Origin: Toxonevra muliebris
Lineage: Eukaryota > Arthropoda > Insecta > Diptera > Pallopteridae
Direction of reading: 5' to 3'
Assembly: GCA_963691655.1 (NCBI GenBank)
Contig: OY829328.1
Location: forward strand, 83,828,400 to 83,892,399
Length of the DNA stretch: 64,000 bases
The notes under the pieces are model-generated. The model worked only from the letters and a program-made list of their open reading frames with translations. It ran no database searches and had not been told where the DNA came from. Positions 12,050 through 22,188 of the stretch are shown piece after piece (position 1 is the first letter of the stretch; every line of letters starts with the position of its first letter). The position numbers and the translations under genes were made by a program.

Positions 12050-12672
12050 TCTAGGGTCTCTCAACCTCGAACTTCTTTGTTTCACTGATGAACCTTTGAA
12101 GCCCAGGAAGGTGGAGAGTATGGACATTATTCATACTAAAGATACCACTACCCAACAGCCTTAATCTGATTCTAGCGAACATCGGACAACTACTCTGTAG
12201 TAATATAGTCCTCAAGACACGATTGGCAGGTTGGATCGGTGATGACCACCTGTCTTGTGCCCTGTGATGACAACCACCTATAATCTCAGGTCGTTTCTTC
12301 TTAGTTTAAAAAGAAATTCCGCTGATTTCCTGTTAGGTTGTCTCACGAATCACTTTGCGGTTCTGCAGGAGCCAAGCGCAGACCATCTTTTTCCATGGAT
12401 AGAACCCACGAAATCGTTGATCCAACGCATGATCTCCCCAGAACTTACGCCAAGAAAAGATTCCGGATCCCATGGTGTAATTGCAGAGCCTTCATTAGCT
12501 AGTTTATCAGCTAGTTCATTTCCTCCTAAACCATAGTGCACTGAAACCCATATAAAGCATAACTCGTTGTATTTTGCAACACTATTTAGTTTTGCCTTAT
12601 ACTCGCTGTCCAATTTTAAGGAGCTGGCAGGGTTAGCAAGGGCTTTTCGTGCAGCTTGGCTCAATGTCAAAT
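12050..12672 (-). mobile_element. Second LINE fragment, RNase H end, decayed
   Basis: The open frame 12350-12670 on the minus strand reads as the RNase H C-terminal half of a LINE ORF2. SQAARKAL and FIWVSVHYGLGGNELADKLA correspond to the usual S-Q-A-A-L and W-V-P-G-H-x-G-I-x-G-N-E-x-A-D-x-L-A motifs, although the proline-glycine of the W-V-P-G-H turn is changed. Downstream, in other frames with stops, LVVVITGHKTGGHH continues the family's TGH motif. It is a separate copy from the neighbour at 11.2-11.9 kb, because both contain the same C-terminal region. Array-like sequence lies between the two. Confidence 0.75.
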
Positions 12673-13575
12673 GACTAAAGTCAGGAAAAAAGTGAGCAGC
12701 TGAGTTAGAGTAAGAAATGAGTCAGCTGACTTAGATAACAAGATAATTTAGTTGAAATAGAGTAGAAGTAGAGGCAAGTCAACTGACTTAGGCTAGAAGA
12801 AAATTCTGATGACTTAGGCCAGGAGGAAGTCGGATGAATTAAGTCAAAAGATAAAACAGCTGGGTCAAGAAAGCTGACTGAAGTAAGAAGAGAAGTAAGG
12901 AGAAAAGTAAGCGGATGTAGACAGAAAAACGAGTCAGCTGACTTAAGCCAGGGGGAAAGTTAGCTGACTTAAGCCTAGAAAAAAGCTTGCTGGATCAGGC
13001 ACAAAGAAAAATGAGCTGATTAAGGTCATGCGACAAGTCAACTGACTTTTTTTTTGGAACAGAAATATAAGTATTCAAGAATTTCAAGAATACAGCACAC
13101 AGCCAAGTTTTATGTCCCTTGTTCTATATCCTATGTTCCTTTTCGCTATTCTTTAAATCTACTAGATTTATTAATAAATATTAGCGAATCCTGCGGTGTC
13201 AACTGACTTAGGCTAGAAGTAAATTCAGGTGACTTACGCCAGGAAAAAAGACGGAGGACTTAGGCCAAAAGAAAGTCTGGTGAATTAAGCCAAAAAATAA
13301 GAAAGCTGGTTCAAGAAATCTGACCGAAATATGGAGAAAAGTGAGCTGATTTAGACCGAAAGACGAGTCAGCTGACTTAAGCTCGGAGAAAAGTCAGGCG
13401 ACTTAGATTAGAACACCAGTCAGCTGACTTAAGTCAAGAAAAAAGCATGCTGTATCAGGCCAAAAGAAAAATGAGCTGACTGATGTCATGCGACAAGTCA
13501 ACTGACCAAGGTCATAAGACAAGTCAGCTGACTTGTACCAGAAGAAAAATCGTCTGATTAAGATTAGGAAAAAAC
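12673..13575. repeat. Degenerate minisatellite with palindromic GTCAGCTGAC units
   Basis: Units of roughly 22-26 bp follow the pattern GTCAGCTGACTTAGGCCAGA plus A-rich filler. The perfect 10-bp palindrome GTCAGCTGAC occurs at 12721, 12933, 13367, 13419 and 13523. It contains CAGCTG, a class of E-box. A higher-order duplication is visible: 12778-13046 and 13198-13506 align from GTCAACTGACTTAGGCTAGA to GCGACAAGTCAACTGAC, and the second copy is about 40 bp longer. Whether any unit binds a factor is unknown. Confidence 0.85.
13049..13197 (-). mobile_element. Short retroposed insert, about 149 bp, in the minisatellite
   Basis: It separates the two higher-order copies of the array. It starts with a run of T (a poly(A) tail if read on the minus strand) and is flanked by GTCAACTGACTT on both sides (13037-13048 and 13198-13209). 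Because the array itself carries this string, the apparent target duplication may simply be array sequence. The interior resembles nothing I recognise. Confidence 0.4.
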
Positions 13576-14113
13576 CCCGTTCTCTCTCTTCTTGGTCTTG
13601 CTATTTTCTTCAATAGGTTTCAATTCGAAAAAGATACTTCCTACAACTAGCGGATCGCGAGGGGGGGAGGGCGGGGTAAGGGGGAAAGATGGGTCTTTAA
13701 TTGTGTAGATTCTTAAACTTTTCTTTCTGATTCATAACTAGCAATCAAAATAAATGAAATTTTCATCAGTATAGAGGGAGTTTTAACCTCATATTCCTCC
13801 CACCCCGCTTCCTTCAATCCACTAGTGCTACCAACATCATGCTTGTTTAATAAACCTAATTTGAAACATTGAAACATACATAAGTATAAAAGCTTATACG
13901 ATATTAGTATGTAGCTGTTGTAGAAATACGAATTTTCTTTCTTAATAACATACAAGTAGTTAAAGTTATTTGCCAATAAAATAAATTGCCTTCATAAACT
14001 ATTGACATGATACTATCCTGTGTGTGTCATGTGGCCATCATCATCACACCATTCCAAATTCAAATAAATCCTTATCATATTTATAGCACACATACATATA
14101 CATACCTACATGT

Positions 14114-15957
14114 CAAGGCCGTATTTAGGGGGGGGAGAGGTTTTGGGGATTCTGACCTCCCCCTGCCAGTGGATGAAAAAAAAAGTCAAAATAAAACCTC
14201 TTGAACAGTTTTTAAATATTTTTTACTTCCCTCGGTTTCTTTCTAAAAAGTCACATATAAAAAAATAAACCTGAAATCTTAGTTACACCCAGAAAAATAC
14301 CCACCCATCTCTAAAACAAAGAAAAAGTTTCCTCAGTTTGAATCCACGAAAATTTCTCCCGTTTAAGTAAATTTTCTTAAAAATGAAGAAAACTGTGCTC
14401 CTTTCATGCAACCATGGTGTTCAATTTGAAGTAAGTTATTTCTTCATTTTTACAAATTTAGTTGCATAGAAAATGTAAGAAAGAGACGAATATACCAAAA
14501 ATGTTCTCCATAGAAAATTTGGGTATACACAAAAAACTAGCTTTACTCTTTTGGCCTTAGCAGACAAACGCGTACGCTTTGCTTTTGTTTTGAATTTTTT
14601 AGTCGGCGTCTCTATTTCAAGCGAAGCGGTTGTGTTTGTGGCTGTTGATATAATTTGTGAAAAAAAATAAAATATATTGAAAAGATATAAATTTCAATAA
14701 ACTTCAATTTATAATTTTTTGATGGCCATAAGGAACTTTTGATCATTTCAAGGTGTCAACGCCTGTAGTGTATGTAAAAATACGTATGAATGTAAACCTT
14801 AATACTTAATAAAAATAAAATAATAAATGAATACAAGTAAAAAAAATATGATTTCTATGCCTTTTAATTAAAACCAAATTGTAGAAACTATTCCATAAAT
14901 TGAGGATTTTTTTTTTTTTCTAAAAAGGTAGTAAATTGACTTCAAATTTATGGAAAATTATTACTCAAACTGAGGAAAATTTTACCTAAATTATATAAAA
15001 TTTCTCATATTGAAATAAAATATTATTCATTTGAAAAACGCAATTTCTACAAATTGAAAACATATTTCTTTAATTTATAGAAAACTTCCTTCTTTCATAG
15101 AAATTTTTCTCTAAAATAAAGAAAAAATATTTCCTCAATTCAAAGAAATTTTGTATATCTAAATGAGGAAATCGTTTCTATGGCGCCAAATCATTCCCAT
15201 TTTTCCTCAATTTGATAGCCGTTTTTCTTCAAACGATGTAAGTATTTCTCTGGGTGTACACTAAGCGACCAGATCCGATTTGTTTTCTTTGACATGAGGT
15301 TTGACTTTGGATACAAAAAGAGAAGGTGATGCTGAGCAATTCTGCATTTATAGTTTTTCTAGGTCAGTAACTGTTTTTCATTTACAGTTTCGGGTTTAGG
15401 GCTCATTTGGAAGGGCATGATTCAGCCTATAATTTCTGGATTTCGAAGTTTGTAGCACGCCAGTGTTCAGCTCTCCAATTTTTAAAAATGTCCAAAAATT
15501 CTATTTTAGGGTTTTCCATCCCATTTTTTTTTTTAAACATGGCGTGATGGGAAATTTTTGACCTCAGATTCGTGTTCAGTATAAAAAAATTCATTCACTA
15601 ACACTAGGAACCATTTTATTCACAAAGCCCATGTAGGGCAGTAGTAGTGGATCAGCTCGAAGTTCTAGGAAACAATCTTAAAATGTAATTGATTCTTTAA
15701 CCCATTATTGCTCAGAGCACCCCGACTCGGAAAACCTCTTTCAAGGCAGTAACTGCACGAATTTTGGGAATATGAGCCCACCTCATCCGGATTCCTTATC
15801 ATGGCCCCAATTCTCATTGATAATCATTTGAAAAAAATGAGCCTGACTATTTTTAGTATTTTTGGTAGCATCAGTAATGGCAAGTCAATGACAATTTTCT
15901 TCGAATGAACCCCCCCCCTCCCCCCCAAAAAAAAAAAAAATCCTGGCTACGGCCCTG
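14114..15957. mobile_element. hAT-like element, non-autonomous, 8-bp target duplication
   Basis: The left end CAAGGCCGTA and the right end CAGGGCCGTA (minus strand) form short terminal inverted repeats, each followed by a G-run. They are flanked by CTACATGT (14106-14113) and CTACATAT (15958-15965), an 8-bp duplication with one mismatch. An 8-bp duplication with termini starting CA-G is the hallmark of the hAT superfamily. No transposase is readable. About half the length is a nested MITE (14286-15256). Confidence 0.7.
14286..15256. mobile_element. TA-target MITE nested in the hAT-like element
   Basis: Terminal inverted repeats read CACCCAGAAAAATAC on the left and CACCCAGAGAAATAC on the right (minus strand). 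Both are flanked by TA (14284-14285 and 15257-15258). The two subterminal regions (about 14320-14520 and 14895-15240) hold many degenerate copies, in both orientations, of a motif like TTTCCTCAATTTGAGGAAA. The centre is unique sequence without an ORF. It is 971 bp long, and its superfamily is uncertain. Confidence 0.75.
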
Positions 15958-16670
15958 CTACATATACATATGTATAAATTAGGAGTTTAACTCAAAATGC
16001 GACTATGTATGAATATATTTACTTATTTGTAGTAAAATTGGTGCCACGCTGATTGCCGTCAATTTGATTTGATTTTTTGTTTTTGTCTTGTTTAATAACT
16101 TATAATATAAATAAATGCGATGAATCACCTAAAATTTTCGGTTGCTGTTCTTTTTCTTTTTTGCAGCTTAATTGATGGACGTACTTAAAGTTAGTAAAGC
16201 TTAGTGGGCGTTGTATGTGAATCAAAGAGTGTTTAGGTAAAGACAAAAGTCAAAGAAATTAAAGAAAAGAAAAAAATAAGAAAGAAAATAGTAGCGGTCA
16301 TGTTCAAGTTTCAGCAATGTATCACTTTTGAAATATTTCCAACAGCAGCATAATCACAATCATACAAAGAGCAATAATATTTCCACTTGGTAATAAAGAA
16401 ATTTATCACAAATCCACAAAAACCATTTTATTATACTCTTACGACACGCTCTCTTTCCCTTTCTTAAAAGAAAAGGACGAAAACAAATCCAAATTCAACT
16501 ATAACATTCAAATACAACACCAGCTGCCAAAAACAGCTGAGTGCCTTTACAGCTGATTATAGGGAGACACACAAAACAAAGCAGAGGGAAAGAGAGAGAG
16601 AGAGAGCGAAAATAAATGTGAATGTGTGTGAGCGACTGTAACTATGCAAGTTTAATCCATGCGTTTCAAT

Positions 16671-17916
16671 CAGGGATGCCAACTCATTTTTTCTGTCTCC
16701 CCGATAGCCTTAGAGAAATTCCCCGATTTTCGATCATATTCCCTGAACCTGTATAATTTTATATTACAATAGCACGATACGCACTTTCCATATTAATATT
16801 TTATAAAAACGAAAAATACCTTTACGTTGGCTTAAAATTGATCTCGATGACTTTAACCCTCTCAGGAGAATGTGTACTTCCCGTGGTAGGAAAAATAGGA
16901 GATGTTGATTTTCGTGTTTAGGAGCCCCCAAATAGTCAAAAAATACTATTCACGAATTTTTAAATGTCCAGGTTTAGCCGTACACTTTAAAATACTCCGA
17001 CTTACACAAAATGTGTCTCTATTGACAGAGAAAAATTCTATCTACATAAGAAATTTGTTTTTTACACATCTATTTATTATTTAGTATTTTTACTAATTTT
17101 TTGAAATTGACGATACAAAAAAAAAAAAAGAGAACACGAAAAAAAGTGAGGTCGTCCCATTAAAGTCACAATAATAAACGATAGAGGAAAAAACAACAAA
17201 GATGTTAATACTCAAAATCTATTGGGCTCAAACTTGCACAAAGTTTAGTCCCATTGGATAGTAGTTAACACACCAAATTTGAACGAGATGGACTATTTCG
17301 AGTTACTAGACGTTGATTTCGATGAAACGCATGGACTTTCTTTTGGTTCAAATAAAAAATGGCAAAAACATTGTTTTGAGAAAAACGGGTTCAAAGTTTT
17401 GACTATCGGTTTTTAACATTTAAAGTATACTTCATCTACTTTATGATGGCTGACCGTAGTTTTGTAAGCTTACAGATTAGTCAACAAGGATTAAGAGTTA
17501 TTAATCAAGAGGTGCTGGACCCTGGACCAAGGCATAGCTAAGCCTTTCTGAACGGCCGAAAGGGAAGGCAACTGTTTTGCCTGATTAACACTCGGCGTTT
17601 TAATTGTCTATATCTATGAAAGCACTCTGAGTTTTACAAAATACTTTTGGAATGAAAGAATTTCAAACTACACACTTTTTTTAAAAATCAATTTCTTCAA
17701 ACCAAGAAAGTACAGGGTCCACTTAATGAAGATTGTAAGACCTAAAATATGAAATATTTCATAACTTAAACGATTTCCATTACATAGTATTTGACAAAAA
17801 ATACTCTACTGACTTTAATAACTAAAAGCTGAGCGGTTTCGAATTCCCTGCAAAAAACAGCTCATTCCCGCAAATTACCCGCAAATCGGGGAATTCCCCG
17901 CAAGTTAGCATCGCTG
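16671..17916. mobile_element. hAT-like element with perfect 8-bp target duplication
   Basis: GTTTCAAT occurs immediately before (16663-16670) and after (17917-17924) the element. The termini are CAGGGATGCCAAC on the left and CAGCGATGCTAAC on the right (minus strand), with two mismatches in 13. Near each end lies a CCCCGAT/AATTCCCCG motif, and the right end contains the perfect 14-bp palindrome CGGGGAATTCCCCG (17887-17900). The 1246-bp interior has no recognisable transposase; the open frame at 16902-17084 shows no family motif. It is non-autonomous or decayed. Confidence 0.85.
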
Positions 17917-17924
17917 GTTTCAAT

Positions 17925-19109
17925 GTCCATGCATTCCCTTTCTCAATTTGCCTTTCCATATCCAACATGAGAAAGTATTGCTATGCTCAGCATTTCCGCA
18001 CAAATTTCCTTATGCGTTTTACTTTTGGCAACACTCACTTTTTCGCATAGTATAACACGATTTTGCATTTTTTATGTTTGTTTTACACACACGCACACGA
18101 AACAAACATATTTGAGTTCATTTTTTTTTTTTTGGTAGTAAATATGTAGTTGTTGTTTCACTCAAAACGATACGGCAACATTCATTGCGTTTGAACTCTT
18201 CAAGTCCTTTGTTGTTGCTTGCGGCTTAGGCGCCACTTGAGCTATGAAATTTTTGTCCCGACAGTTTGGCGCCAGTATTATCGACCGACCAACGTAAACC
18301 AAACCAAACCGACCCATACATTTTGTTTCAATGTTTTTTGTTTTTTTTTTTTTGTTTGACTTCTTTCTGTTTTTTCTGCAGCCATTTTCAGCTGGCAATA
18401 TTGTTTGGCGGTACGTTGAGTGAAATATATATATAGTATAAGAAAGGAGGACGTGAGCGGGGAGAAAGGAGAAAATCTAGTATGAAAGGTTTGCATGTGC
18501 TGTCAGTTCAAATACAAAAAAAAGAGAAAGGAATTTTGTTATGCTTTCTATGAAGCAACCCCAACCTGGGGGCAGGCAAGTCGTGCTGAAAATTGCGAAT
18601 GTTTGGATCCTACTTTTTTGTTCCTGTTATTGTTTTTTGCTTTTTTGATACAAAGGTATGCAGCCTACACATATAAATATTCGCTGATTTTTTTCATTTT
18701 GTGTGCCTGCTGATCTCTTTCTCTCATTCCGGTTGGTTAATCTTCTTCCTACTTTCCCTTACTAAGTTAAGTTACGCGAATTCGAAACGTATGCGTGTTG
18801 ATTGTTGGGTAGTATAGTGTAGTGTGCATGCATAGGTTAAAATAGAAAATATTAGTACCAGCAGTTAAAAGTGAGTGAAAATTTTATAGCGTGCTGCAAG
18901 AATTCATTTGAAAAAAAAAGAAACAGAAAACATGAATTTTTGTATACATTGCGTTTGCGATTGCCGCCAAAGAGATGCATAGAGCTTTATCAACTCTAGA
19001 AATCGAAAGTATGCAAACAAAATCAGTTTAATTTAAAATTTAGTTCATATAACTATATTTCACTAAACAGGTAAATAAAACTAAATTTTTAGTGATTTTT
19101 TTCTTTTTA
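17925..19109. other. Non-coding, no gene recognised
   Basis: AT-rich DNA with poly(T) tracts at 18121-18135 and 18342-18355. Overlapping short frames at 18162-18713 on both strands are Lys- or Phe-rich products of homopolymers. Confidence 0.55.
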
Positions 19110-19111
19110 TA

Positions 19112-20348
19112 TTGGGAGTATGAATGTATAAACTCGTATTTTTTTCGTAATTTGGGCATTTATTGTGAAAAAGTGATTATAAATTTATTCTTTAAAGTAT
19201 TGTCCATCGTTAGCCACAACCTTTTCCCATCTTTCTGATAGCATACGGATTCCGCGTCGAAAGAACTCCTCATCTTTTGAGGCTATCCACGAATCGACCC
19301 ATTTTTTGAGTTCTTCGAAAGAACGGAAGTGCTGTTCAGCCAGGCCATGTGTCATCGATCGGAACAAGTGGTAATCAGAAGAAGCAATGTCTGGAGAATA
19401 CGGCGGGTGGGGTAGCACTTCCCATTTCAGCGTTTCCAAGTATTTTTTTACTTGCCTTGCAACATGCGGCCGAGCATTGTCGTGCTGAAGAATAACTTCG
19501 TCGTGTCTATTCTCATATTCTGGCCTCTTATCCTTTAATGCTCGGCTCAAACGCATCAATTGTAAACGGTAGCGGTCGCCAGTGATCGTTTCATTCGGTT
19601 TCAACAGCTCATAATACACGAAACCTTTCATATCCCACCAAATACACAGCATGCGCTTGGATCCATGGATGTTTGGCTTTGTCGTTGATGTTGAAGCATG
19701 AATTTTTACGATTTGGGTTATCGTAACGTATCCACTTTTCATCGGCAGTCACAATACGATGCAGAAAACCCTTTCTTTTCTGTCGTTCAATCAGCAGTTC
19801 ACATGTGAAAAATCGTCGTTCGACGTCTCTCGGCTTCAATTCGTACGGCACCCAATTTCCATGCTTTTGAATCATTGCCAATGCTTTTAGTCGTTTAGAA
19901 ATGGTTGATTGATCAACTCCTAAAGATTCTGCAAGTTCTTGTTGCTTTTGACATGAATCTTTTTCGAGTAATGCCTTCAATTCTTCATCTTCGAACTTTT
20001 TCGGGCCGCCTGAACGTTTCCAGTCTTCAACATCAAAATCACCACTTTTGAAACGGGCATACCACTTCATAAGCTTCAGTGAGTAAACGATGTGCTTCAG
20101 TTGCGTTTTTCTTTAAATGGAAAAAGCAAATTAAAACTTCCCGCAAATGTTGTTTTGTTCGCACGAAATTCGACATTTTCAGCTATAGTAAAACACTTTT
20201 GTAAAATTATGAAAATTATTTGACAGATCAATTCTTATAGTATTTTTGGCGCTCTTCGAGATAGAATAGCTGCGAATGTCAAAAAAATGGCGCGTATGAT
20301 AGATATGAAGTTAGTCACAATTACTAGTTTATACATTCATACTCCCAA
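19112..20348 (-). mobile_element. mariner element, full length with terminal repeats and TA duplication
   Basis: The left terminus TTGGGAGTATGAATGTATAA is matched by the same sequence on the minus strand at the right end, with about 26 of 27 bases alike. TA flanks both sides (19110-19111 and 20349-20350). The length of 1237 bp fits the mariner family, usually about 1.3 kb. The element contains a disabled transposase on the minus strand. It lies 31 bp beyond the stop codon of the small secreted-peptide gene. Confidence 0.95.
19185..20176 (-). pseudogene. mariner transposase (D34D), frameshifted
   Basis: This encodes the DNA-cutting and joining enzyme of the surrounding mariner. The apparent original start is the ATG at 20176, giving MSNFVRTKQHLREVL, part of the first helix-turn-helix. 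A deletion near 20065-20085 removes about a dozen residues and shifts frame. The next open segment (20070 to about 19700) holds a second helix-turn-helix (QELAESLGVDQSTISKRL) and the first catalytic Asp in TADEKWI. Around 19700 a further small deletion shifts frame again. The last segment holds HDNARPH, and SPDIASSDYHLF follows, with exactly 34 residues between the second and third catalytic Asp. All three acidic residues survive, so the damage is by deletion rather than point loss. No active product is expected. Confidence 0.95.
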
Positions 20349-20361
20349 TATTTGTGTATTT

Positions 20362-20367
20362 TTTATT
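20362..20367 (-). terminator. Poly(A) signal of the small peptide gene
   Basis: AATAAA on the minus strand lies 14 nt downstream of the stop codon at 20381. The mariner begins at 20348, so cleavage would fall at or inside its terminal repeat. Confidence 0.5.
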
Positions 20368-20380
20368 ATTTTTTTTCTAA

Positions 20381-20590
20381 TCACACATATTTTCTGCATC
20401 TTCCACCAACAAGCCCAAAGCCGGGCGGGCATCTAGGTAATAAATGAAAAATGCTGCTAACAAATTTTGGCATTTCATAGTCGTCCCCTTTATTTTGATC
20501 AATTTCATTACTATTATAATGGCACTGGATTTGTGCTTTAGTTAATATTGCAATTAATTGCAATATTATTAATAATTTATAATTTAACAT
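20381..20590 (-). CDS. Small secreted peptide with one-disulfide CPPGF...GGRCR motif
   Basis: The product is 69 residues. Residues 1-19 (MLNYKLLIILQLIAILTKA) form a typical signal peptide with a short basic N-region and a Leu/Ile core, so the product should be secreted. The mature part is acidic in the middle (NEIDQNKGDDYE) and ends in RCPPGFGLVGGRCRKYV, where two cysteines are framed by R-C-P-P-G and G-R-C-R. This Cys-Pro-Pro-Gly...Cys-Arg layout resembles the C-terminal core of secapin-type insect peptides, which carry one disulfide and are reported in bee venom and other tissues. A third Cys (residue 23) lies just after the signal peptide. The function here is unknown; protease inhibition, immune or reproductive roles are all guesses. 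The ATG is 21-22 nt below an initiator-like site with a TATA box. A mariner sits just after the stop. It could be a chance ORF, but the signal peptide, motif, TATA box and poly(A) signal agree. Confidence 0.6.
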   Translation of the reverse strand: MLNYKLLIILQLIAILTKAQIQCHYNSNEIDQNKGDDYEMPKFVSSIFHLLPRCPPGFGLVGGRCRKYV

Positions 20591-20612
20591 GTTTTTATTT
20601 TTTTTTCTGCTA

Positions 20613-20642
20613 TGATTATTTTTTCTTTACGAAAAGTTTATA
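20613..20642 (-). promoter_or_regulatory. TATA box and initiator of the small peptide gene
   Basis: On the minus strand TATAAA (20642-20637) is followed about 29 bp later by TCATAG, an initiator-like site with its A at 20613. That start would give a 5' leader of about 22 nt before the ATG at 20590. Confidence 0.5.
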
Positions 20643-22057
20643 GTTTAAACATACACACCCGCACAACAACCATTCGACTTATTTGTTTGCACAATACTGA
20701 CTGTAGAGCGCAAGAGTGCACGGAACCGTTAATTTGATCTTGACTCTCTTATGAGTACGCTCTGAAAATTTTCTGCATTACAATCTTTCTCACTCTCTCA
20801 ATTATGTGTGCTCTCACTAGGGTTACCAGGTTGTACTAAAAACTGTTGAAGAAAAATTGTTTCTTGTTGAATTTTTTTACTTAAATTTTTTATTATTACA
20901 ACTGAATTCGAATTGAATTAAAATTACAATAAATTAAAATAGATAGGCATGTATGTAAAAATTTATTTATTTCATTTAATTATGACTTCTTACTTTACAA
21001 ATATTTATTTCTCATTTCTACATATACAGAATTGTAAAGAAAATTAAAATTTACCTTTGTCACGTACATACGTGATTAAGTGTGGACGTGTCTATTTAAA
21101 ATAATTATTAATTTAGCGCACAAATCAAATTAATTCTATATTTTTCTACTACACATAGAAAGAATCAAAAACACAGACATAATTTATAAGTACATGTTGA
21201 ATACTACAAAGTAGAAAATTGAGAGCATGAGTGATTTTACAGGCATTCACGAAGAAATTTACTTCTCAAAGTTTGCTCGAAAGTAAAAAACCATAGCTTG
21301 AAATCATAGGGTACTTTACGATACAAAAGATTACGAAATTTTAATATCTGTACGAGTTTTCGCTTAACAAGTTTTGTCAAAAAATCGTTCAAAGGCAGAA
21401 TCGAAAACATTTTCATTCCTGGTACTACATAAAATAGACTTTGAAAATTATTTTATTGCCGAAACATAATTTTTGAATTAATAGCAAAAAATTTGATATT
21501 AAATTCAAATCACTTTATGCTCACAAAATATTTTAAGCAACGCAAAAACAAAAATAAAACAAAATAAATATATTCACTCAATGCCAATATAAAAGAGACA
21601 ATGAATTACAGTTAATAAAGAAAATCTTGCTCCAAACGAAATAGCAAATAAAAACAAAAAAAAAAAAAAGTCCCAGGAAATCACTTCAAAAAATAATTAT
21701 ATCGAAAATGTCATTAAATATGACAAATATTATGACAAAAAGTACCTCTCTACCCCTCCCCCACCAAAAATAAAAGAGACTATGAAATTTATTTTATTAC
21801 CCAACACAAGCGCCAGAGTGAAGAGCATAACTGTGAGATATAGGGAGATATAAACTAAAGCAAGAATGTTAAAGTGAGAAAGAGAAAGCGAGTGCAAAAG
21901 TCTAGCAACTGATGACAAATGATTATGTTGGCAATAAATATGAAATGAATGCAGCGATACGACGACTGCTTTGCCGAAACAATAAATATTGACCATGCCC
22001 ACACTTTATCACACACACACATAAACACACAAAGACGGGCAGGCAAGCAAGTGACTA
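20643..22057. other. Non-coding, no gene recognised
   Basis: AT-rich DNA. CTCTC/GAGAG clusters at about 20740-20815 resemble GA-rich regulatory DNA but nothing specific is supported. A short CA run lies at 22012-22022. Minus-strand frames at 21730-22046 are low-complexity. Confidence 0.5.
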
Positions 22058-22188
22058 TACCCAGTTGAAAAATTTGAGTGGACTCGTCAACTCTTAACTG
22101 AATTTTGTATCTACTGAAATCAAGGAAAATATTTCAGTATCTTTTATTATTATTATTTGAAGGAAGGACGACTCGAAAGTCAGTCACT

